This document shows, in pieces, positions 56,830 through 64,000 of a stretch of 64,000 nucleotides of DNA. This DNA comes from Hymenopus coronatus (lineage: Eukaryota; Arthropoda; Insecta; Mantodea; Hymenopodidae). The stretch's first letter is position 1. Every line of letters starts with the position of its first letter. Below the pieces are notes generated by a model. It made no database searches and was not told the origin of the DNA. It was given only the letters and a program-made list of their open reading frames with translations. Where the stretch lies: positions 65,088,501 through 65,152,500 of the forward strand of contig CM060899.1 in the NCBI GenBank assembly GCA_030762935.1, written 5' to 3'. Made by a program: the position numbers and the translations under genes.

Positions 56830-59140
56830 GTCTTTGTTTGGGAAGACCTATTTCAGGGTACTTTAACCCTATCTTCAGTTCCGGAGTGAACTGACACTAT
56901 ATGCAACAGGTGGTTGTGTGCAGCCTGGTGTTGTGTGTGCCTCCTACTCTTGTGAACAGGATGATGCCATCAACAGTGGGGACCTCAAAGCTCATAAGGG
57001 AATCTTCTTCTTTGGTGATTAGGATGTTTTCCCAAATTTACAGTTCCAAAGGCTTCTTTACATATTTAACCAACCCTATTTCTTCCTTTATGTTATGATT
57101 TTTTAGACCAAAAATGATGTACTACTACAGACTTATCTATGTGCTTGTATCTAATGCTTCTCAAGTGTTCTTTCATCTTAATTTCCAAATTTCGTTTTGT
57201 TTTTCCAATATAAACCTTATTGCAGTGTCAGCAGCTCATTTTATAAATATATGATTTTTTAGTGTTCGGGGTGATTCAATATGTTCTAGGTATTATACCT
57301 ATTTTGAGTGGCCAGTTATATGTTGAAGTCTTTAAAATCCTTTCGAATTTTGGGTGAAAAGTAAATTTCCATAATTTCACTGATGACTTTTTCCAATTTT
57401 TCCAGAGTGGTGATTTCATGTAGTCTTATATTTCTTTTGTGTCTGTAACTCAATCTGTCTATGATGTTTGTAATTGTTCAGTTTGGTAACCTGATGCATG
57501 TGTTTATACTCTTTTTCGTATTCTGTTTTATTCAATGAACTATGAACTAGGCTATGAAAGATGGCAGGTTAATGTTATACTGGGTTAAACTGGTTCTGTT
57601 TTATGTAACTGCCAACACGTGTCACTTTTCTGTATATGCCAAATTTCAAGCGTATTTCTGTTCTCATGATTTTCAAATCTAAAAACGGCAAAAATCCGTC
57701 TTGTTCCTCTTCTACGGTGAAGACAATAGATTTTCCTTGTAAATTCAGCAATTTTATTGCATCGTCCATTAGTAATTTTAGGAACAATGGCAAACAAACC
57801 ATCTACAATATCTATGCCAGTATTTGAAGATGTGTGGGAAGGCTTTGGTGATTTGGATTTCTAAGTTGCTCATATACAAATTAGCTAACATAGGTGAGAG
57901 AGGGTTGCTCATAGCTAAACCTGCAGTTTGTCGAAAAACCTTGTTGGAAAATGTGAACTTATTTTGTTTTACGTAAAGACCTGTCAAAACTATATATTCT
58001 TCAATTTGCTCTGGTGTCAAGCTAATTTTCTTGAGCCACTGTTTTAATAAATTTGGTATTTTTTCAACCGGGATGCTCGTGAACAAAAATTGGATGTCAA
58101 ATGATACCATCACCACTCCAGTTTTATTACATATTCACTTTTCTTTACAAAGTCCAAAGAATTGTTAATGTTTAAAGTTTCAAATTTATCAACTTGTTCA
58201 AATTCTCTCACCTGTCATTTTGCTAATTTGTAAGTCGGGGTATCTGTATTGTTGATGATTGGACGTATTCATCATTCTTATGGATCTTCGGTATGCAGTA
58301 TAATTTGGGTAAAACAGAGTTGCTTACTGTTCAATTAATTTTTAACTTATTTGTAATTATGCTGCTTTCTTTAATAGTTTTAATAGTGTTTTTAATATAT
58401 TTGTATAGTGCATTTTTTGTTACAGTAGTGCAATCTGGTTTTTGGTGCAAACTTTTCAACTCTTTGGTTATAGTCAAACTGATCTATGATTACCATCTTG
58501 TTGGCTTTAACTGCATTTAAATTAAAACAGCTTTTTGTTTAACTTATTGGCCATTTGTATAGTCACGGTGTTCTTCCTTAAAAGATGTTTCCTTTAGAAT
58601 TTCCAAACATTTAAAGTTTGCCAAAATTTTCTAGTTCCTATTGTCCAGAAAGCGTGAAGTGATGGATACGTCCGCAGTATAATAATCTAAGTTGCATGAG
58701 TTTGTTACACACGTTTTCAAGCCATTACAAAAATTGAATTTCCTTTTCAGTAAGCGTTTGTGATGAAATGTTTTCTACATTGTTTAGAGGTAATATTTTA
58801 GATTTTGTATTTTGAAGGCATGTATAGCTTCTTTTATTCTTTTTTCGTAATATTTCAACTTTCTTTTTTTTAACTGTTGTGACTTTTCCTTCATCCTTAG
58901 ATTCAGAAAATCATACAATTTTGTTGAAATATTTCCAAATGATGTGTCCCAATTCTTTAACTAGCCTATAATGTAGGTGATATGTTTTCAAATGTATCTG
59001 TTGCAAGGTTTCATAATGTTTTGATCTCTCGATGACCATGGTGTTCCTTTCTAGACTTTTTTGGAGTTTGCTATTGTTATCAAATTGATTCATCTACGTA
59101 ACAAAATGGTTGATAGCTTTTCCCTAATGCAAATATCGAG
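56830..59140 (-). pseudogene. Penelope-like retroelement, RT plus GIY-YIG, degraded
   Basis: Reading leftward from about 59.1 kb: N-terminal SLERNTMVIERSKHYETLQQ and ELGHIIWKYFNKIV; then the reverse transcriptase MVMVSFDIQFLFTSIPVEKI (palm Asp), QTAGLAMSNPLSPMLANLYM (usually GLAMGNPLSP), and near 57800 a YWHRYC with the YVDD catalytic box broken by a frameshift; then VFTVEEEQDGFLPFLDLKIM and IYRKVTRVGSYIKQN. Near 57.2 kb comes HCNKVYIGKTKRNLEIKMKE (GIY-YIG nuclease) and close to the 3' end TEDRVKV-like residues. About 2.3 kb, close to full length but frameshifted throughout. Confidence 0.87.
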
Positions 59141-59642
59141 AAATTTAATATTAGCCGAAGTTTCCCGTTTTTAATCTGGAGTTTAATAAATATCTTGAGG
59201 TCCTTTTGGTTTTTATTTATCATCATCGTAAAGTATATGCAAAATCTCCTACCTCAGAGAAGTGAAAATAAAACATGCGCAGACGCAACAGGTAACAAGA
59301 CTGCGGATAGCAAGGTAGGATTTTTACGAAAGCATTGATAGATTTTGTGAGCAAATTCTGTTTGTAATCAGTTTGTGGAAGAAATAAAGAGTTATTGTTG
59401 GAGTGAGAAGAGAGTTTCTGATACTTTGGTATCAGGAGTGGGATTTTAACCTCATAATGAAAAGAAGTTGCCGCCGGCACAGTTGTCCACCAAAGCACGT
59501 TAACATGGATGCCACAAAGCAGCTATGATTTACGAAGCAAGCAATAAGCACAGGTTTTACAATTACAGCTTCACAGTAGTAGCATAACAATCAATGATCG
59601 CAATTGTTCAAGGATGGGTGCACATTCACCCAAAAGCATTTA

Positions 59643-61235
59643 GAAAAATCTGATGTACTCCATGCTTTTCTCTACATATCTGTAACAATTAATTGCTAAT
59701 AAGCTTATTCTTCTATCTGCTTCATGATACTTGAGATAAACATTAGCAGAAACAGTCTTATTACGTAGTTCCTTATAAGTAGAAGGGAAATAAGGGAATA
59801 TACTAGGCTAAACCATCAGTCAAATGTTTAAAAATGGGGTTGCTATGGTATTGAAATCCATTTCTTTACGTGGCCAGCAGTTGACAAGTTCCCGTATGAG
59901 AAAAGTATAAGTATTTTAAAATTGAAATTTATAACAAGGAATATCTCAAAAATCGTCAACTCCACGAAAAAAAATATGATGTGTTACATTCACATAGCTT
60001 TCTCTACTTCTCTGCAACAAATTATTGTTGAAAAGCTTGTACGTCTATTTACTTCATGCTAATCGAGTAAAAATTAGCAGAATAGTCTTCATACCTGCTT
60101 CCGTGTAAGTACAAGCAAAATAAGGGAGCACCATAGGTTAAAGTCTTAGTCAAAAGTTGGTTGCTATGTCACTGAAGTTCCTTGATTTATATGGACAGGA
60201 GTTGAGACTCTCCTGTATGAGAAAAGTATAAGTTTTTAAAGCTAAAACAAAAAACAAGGAATATCTAAAAAACAATCTGCTCCACGAAAAAAAATGTATA
60301 TAAGATAAATTGTGAGCTTTTACGTGCTCTACCTTTTTTGTGTGACAAGTTTTTATCTATCTCTTACGGTTTAGCAGTTATGCAAAATTCCGTAAAATTC
60401 ACTCAGAATAAAGTAGTCCAGCGGCTATTCCCAGAAAATTCAAGATATACATTTTATTTGTCAGGTAAATATCTTTAATATACGATATTTTAATCAAAAT
60501 CGTTAGAGCCATTTTTTAGAAAATCAAAATTTTCTAAAAAGTTCCATGTATTTTACCAACTTTTCGTTTTTGAGTTATCGTGTTCACAGACACACGGACA
60601 CACACACGGACCTTTTTCTGAAAATACCCTTTTTGGATGCAGGGTGCCCTAAAACATATATTTCCGGTGAAATCTCGGTATCGAATTTTTTGGTGGAGTG
60701 CAATACCTTCTCTATACACTATGTACATAGTACGTGTAGAGAAAGTAAAAAAATGATATAACCTAAATTGTGTTTTTTAACTGGATCTACATTTTTTGTT
60801 AACAAATTTTTGTTATTTCTTACGGTTTAGCAAAATCCAGCAAATTCACCCAGAATAAAGAGGACTTCAGCGGCTATTCCCAGAAAATTATAAGATATAC
60901 ATTATATTTGGTATGCAAATATCTGTAATATACAGTATTTTGTGAGACGATTTTCCTCAAATTCTTCGTGTAGCATCCTTCGAAGATACCTAAGTTAAAT
61001 ACCAAGTTTGGTATTTTAGCTACTTTTTGTTTTTGAGTTATCGTGTTCCTAGACACATGGACACATACACACATACACGTGCGCGCGCGCATGGACCATT
61101 TTATGAAAATGCTTGTTTGGGATACAGGGAACCCTAAAATACGTGTCTCTGGCGTACTCTCGGTATTAAACTTGTGGGTGGAATGGATTACTTTCTTTTA
61201 AACACTAAGTACATAGTACGTGTAGGGAAAGTAAA
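59643..61235 (+). repeat. Tandem array of three repeat R units
   Basis: Unit a (59643-59975) is a 5' half: aaaatctgatgtactccatg to atctcaaaaatcgtcaactc. Unit b (59976-60748) is near complete, starting atgatgtgttacattcacat and ending cgtgtagagaaagtaaaaaa. Unit c (60749-61235) is a 3' part with tttcttacggtttagc, cggctattcccagaaaatt, a (GTGCGC) run at 61078-61089 and the ending cgtgtagggaaagtaaaaa. All are in the same direction, 210 bp upstream of exon 4. Confidence 0.9.
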
Positions 61236-61445
61236 AAAGGGAATAAAACAGTTGGCAAAATGCTGGGAAAATATGTATAGGAGCCAATACACTTTAGCAA
61301 ATAACATGTAAACTAGTGTCTTTACAATATTTTCTAAAATAAATCAGTCCCAGTCATATTTGAATCATCTTGTATATATGTTGTACACTAACTTCTTAAT
61401 GCAGTATTGTTTTAATGTCATTAATTTGTGTGATATTTTCTTTAG

Positions 61446-61567
61446 GAACTTGCAGTATTATACAAATATGCCCCCAGATATTCAAAGCTCCATCTTTACC
61501 TTTCCTCTTCTGACTGCGCTGCTCTGGGCCAAGGATTGGCGTCTACAAATCACGTACTAGTGCTAAG
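61446..61567 (+). CDS. TCTE1: DRC5/TCTE1-like protein, exon 4 (gene continues)
   Basis: Acceptor ttttctttag|gaactt, donor gctaag|gtgaga; 122 bp, phase 0 to 2. The peptide ELAVLYKYAPRYSKLHLYLS, SSDCAALGQGLASTNHVLVL follows exon 3's AMENLE without a break, giving LEELAVLY, a leucine-rich-repeat strand. The S-x-DC-x2-L-x2-(G/A)-(L/I) spacing matches the start of the LRR domain in TCTE1. The remaining LRR exons must lie beyond 64000, since 61568-64000 shows none. Confidence 0.85.
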
Positions 61568-61675
61568 GTGAGAAAATAATTTACATACTCAAGTTGATTA
61601 TCTAATTGTTATTTAATATATAATACAAATAACAAATTGCCTGAGGCATCTTTGTTTGCTCCGCATGTATAATAT

Positions 61676-61708
61676 ACGAGGACCACCCAATAAACAAGTT
61701 TCCCTATT
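61676..61708 (+). mobile_element. Solo mariner-like terminal repeat
   Basis: After TA at 61674-61675 comes cgaggaccacccaataaaca then agtttcccta, the style of a mariner 5' end (cgagg-x-CCCAATAA). Nothing of the element follows; an inverted R copy begins at once. Confidence 0.5.
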
Positions 61709-62553
61709 TTTACTTTCTATAGCCCCATATGTACAATGTGGATAGAGAAGGTATTGTATTCCACCCAAAAATTCCATAACGAGATTTTACCTGAAATACA
61801 TGTTTTAGGACCCTCTGGATCCAAAAAAAAAATCATTTTCAGAAAAAGGCATGTGTATGCGTCAGTATGACTATGGGCAGCATTGCTCAAAAACGAAAAG
61901 ACGGTTAGATACCAAACTGGTATTTAAGTTTGGTATCTTCCAAGGATGGGACAAGAAGATTCTCAAGAAAATGCCCCACTTAACTACCCTTTATGTGTAA
62001 ACTTTTTCGAGATTTTTGTTTTTCTTAAAGATGGCGCAAATGAGTTCAATTAAAATACTACACGTTAAAGCCATGTCCATCACAAATAAAATTTATATCT
62101 TGATTTTTCTGGGAATAGCTTCTGAAGACCTGTTTATTCTGGATGAATTTTGCATAACAAGTAAACCGTAAGAGATAGACAAAAACTTACTACACAAAAA
62201 ATGTAGATCTCGTTAAAATACACAATTTATATCTTATACATTTTTAGTGAAGTTTACCGTTTTCGACATATTCCTTGCTATTAGTTTCAATTTAAAGTGC
62301 TTATACTTTTCTCAGGCTAGAAGTGTCCGTTTTTCTTTTATTCTATTCTGGGCCAAGCATAGAAGTGATTTTCAATGACAACTTTTAAACGACAGCTTTT
62401 AAAATATTCCACTATCACTTTAGCATAGCGTATTCCTTTAATTCCTTTCTATTTATGAGGAACTAACATTGATGATAGCAATTTTCTGAGTCAGAAGACA
62501 TACATTGAAGATATTCTCTGTCAATCAACATGTGTGAATGCAATCCAGTTTCT
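61709..62553 (-). repeat. Repeat R copy, inverted, near full length
   Basis: In + orientation: ttttactttctatagcccc, tagagaaggtattgtattcc, acccaaaaattcc, cttccaaggatggg, ataaaatttatatcttg, gggaatagcttctgaagacc, gtaaaccgtaagagatagac, acacaatttatatc, gcgtattcctttaattcc. It ends catgtgtgaatgcaatcc, adjoining the mariner at 62555. It is the mirror of the array upstream of exon 4. Confidence 0.92.
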
Positions 62554-62554
62554 A

Positions 62555-63720
62555 CTAGGGTGAGTCAATAAATAAGTCACAAACATGCTTCCCTTATACT
62601 ATATGTAAATCATACGCATATTTTGTGCCAGCAGATAGCAGCGTATGTATGCCTGTCGTAGAGGTTGGGTCATATCTCTCTGACATGCGGTCCTTCAGTG
62701 GCAACCAGTTTAAGATGGCGGATGTGTTGCATGATTGTACCCGAGCAGAACGCTTGTGCGTTTTCTATAGGCCGAAGGACTCTCCACAGAAGAAGTGCAT
62801 AGCAAAAAGCGTCCCATGTATGGTGGTGACAAGTGTTTCTCGTGAAAGCTGTATTAAATTGACTCCTGCAGTTTAACCAGGGAAGGCAGGGCATTTGAAA
62901 TCAGGAGCATCCTGGTCGTCCTGCGGAGGAGTCAACTACAGCCATTGTGCGGTGTGGAACGAATTATTCGTAATGACCGGCGTGTGACAATCAATGATGT
63001 TGCGTTTGCTGTAGGTGTTTACATAGAACCGCTTACAATATCATGCGGTTGAAGTTTTGTAAAATTTGTGTATGGTGGGTGCCTGGCCAGTTGACTGAGA
63101 AGCACAAAATGAAGAGAATGGGTCTGTCTTTGCAGTACCTCAATCAATACTATGAGGAAGGAGATGACTTCCTGGCACGAATTGTTGCTGGAGATGAGTC
63201 TTTGGGTTCACCACTTTCAACCAGAATCAAAAAGATCTTCCATGGAATGGAAACATCCCACCTCACCAACAACAAAAATGTTCAAGGCGGTTCCATCAGC
63301 CTGCAAGTATATGCTCACTATGTTTTGGGACATGAAGATAACATACTGCAGACATTCCAGCCTCATTGTGAATGCCACGACATATTGCACCATTCTCCGA
63401 TAGGACATTCACCGCAATTGAGCTGCACTCCTGACAAAGGGAGTGATTCTCCTGGATGACAATGCCCGTCCTCACTGAGCAAGATTAACGCAGGAGCTGT
63501 TACGAACATTTCATTGGGAACAGTTGGAACATCAGCTTAGCCCCCAGTGATTTCCATCTGTTCGGGTCCCTAAAAGTAATTTGGGTGGCCGTCACTTCGA
63601 AACTGATGATGCCGTAATCTAAGAGGTTACTCGTTAGCTGTGACAGCAGCCAAAATACTTCTTTGACGCCGGCATTCAAGGATTTGTAAAGAGATAGGAT
63701 TTGGTCTCAATGTATACGTG
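62555..63720 (+). pseudogene. Mariner transposase relic (SETMAR/Mos1-like)
   Basis: A terminal-repeat-like start (ctagggtgagtcaataaata after TA at 62553-62554) is followed by MADVLHDCTRAERLCVFYRP (N-terminus), GVERIIRNDRRVTINDVAFA, RMGLSLQYLNQYYEEGDDF, ARIVAGDES (first catalytic Asp), WVHHFQPESKRSSMEWKHPT, LLDDNARPH (second Asp), PSDFHLFGSLK (third Asp) and GGRHFETDDAV. All the main blocks are present but spread over frames with stops, and the 3' terminal repeat was not found before 64000. It looks about 85% intact. Confidence 0.87.
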
Positions 63721-64000
63721 ATTATATGTAAAATTAAAATAAATTTTAGGTAAGTATTTCCTCATATACATGAAAATGTTAGCACAAAGCTCACCAAATC
63801 TGATGCATGGACCAACTTTGATGGGAATAGACCTCCTTATCATGAAAATATATGTCTGCTGTTTATTTTGATAATGACATGACCAGAAAGCTCTCGGAGT
63901 TAATGGTCTTAGCCAATTCAATATCTATTTTGTCAAAACATTGGACTGCAGCAAAAGTGGTTGTAAGCTACCTGAAAGAATCCATTGAATTTTAAAATAT

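Larger units (their letters stand above)
55942..61445 (+). other. DRC5-like gene intron 3 (5.5 kb)
   Basis: Donor gtgagt, acceptor ttttctttag. Filled by an inverted R copy, a Penelope-like relic and an array of direct R copies. Only 59141-59642 and 61236-61445 carry nothing recognisable. Confidence 0.78.
61568..64000 (+). other. DRC5-like gene intron 4, incomplete
   Basis: Begins gtgaga and is still open at the window edge. Contains a lone mariner end, an inverted R copy and a mariner relic. The last 280 bp show no supported exon. Confidence 0.65.

Overview
This is AT-rich, intron- and transposon-rich animal DNA. At least seven Tc1/mariner lineages, piggyBac, hAT, Penelope-like and non-LTR remnants and three tRNA-derived SINE families sit around sparse, widely spaced exons. 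Everything points to an arthropod, probably an insect with a large genome. My impression of a polyneopteran such as a cockroach or termite rests only on the style of the repeats and is weak. I see no bacterial genes, operons, CRISPR array, rRNA or free-standing tRNA gene.

Two cellular genes are supported, both on the + strand. (1) At 1087-1179 there is a probable last coding exon, with a good splice acceptor and 30 codons to a stop, of a gene that starts before the window; I could not name it. (2) From 44604 onward lies the 5' part of a gene for a DRC5/TCTE1-like protein, a leucine-rich-repeat subunit of the nexin-dynein regulatory complex of motile cilia and sperm flagella. Four exons (44604-44787, 52126-52274, 55498-55941, 61446-61567) join with matching phases into about 300 codons and the gene runs past the right edge. 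Exon 3 contains a coding 33-bp minisatellite. A SINE lies directly against the exon 2 acceptor, and exon 4 sits between inverted copies of a long repeat.

Layout. 1-600: transposase relic. 1-3 kb: end of the upstream gene. 4.7-16.2 kb: SINE-1 copies, a mariner relic, a possible TTAA-flanked element (5.6-10.2 kb) and a DUF4817-type transposon (13.3-14.9 kb). 17.6-32.4 kb: many copies of a long non-coding repeat (here called R), two copies of a foldback element (F), an internally deleted piggyBac, a hAT relic, SINE-2 copies and a repeat with a THAP-like start (T). 32.4-44.3 kb: minisatellites, SINE-1, SINE-3 and DUF4817-type transposase pieces. 44.6-64 kb: the DRC5 exons, with introns filled by R, T, Tc1, mariner and Penelope-like relics.

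No intact transposase was found; every mobile-element gene here is frameshifted, truncated or internally deleted. Repeat boundaries are read by eye and are good to about 5-30 bp, except where terminal repeats or target-site duplications fix them. The letters R, F, T, D and the SINE numbers are labels made for this window.
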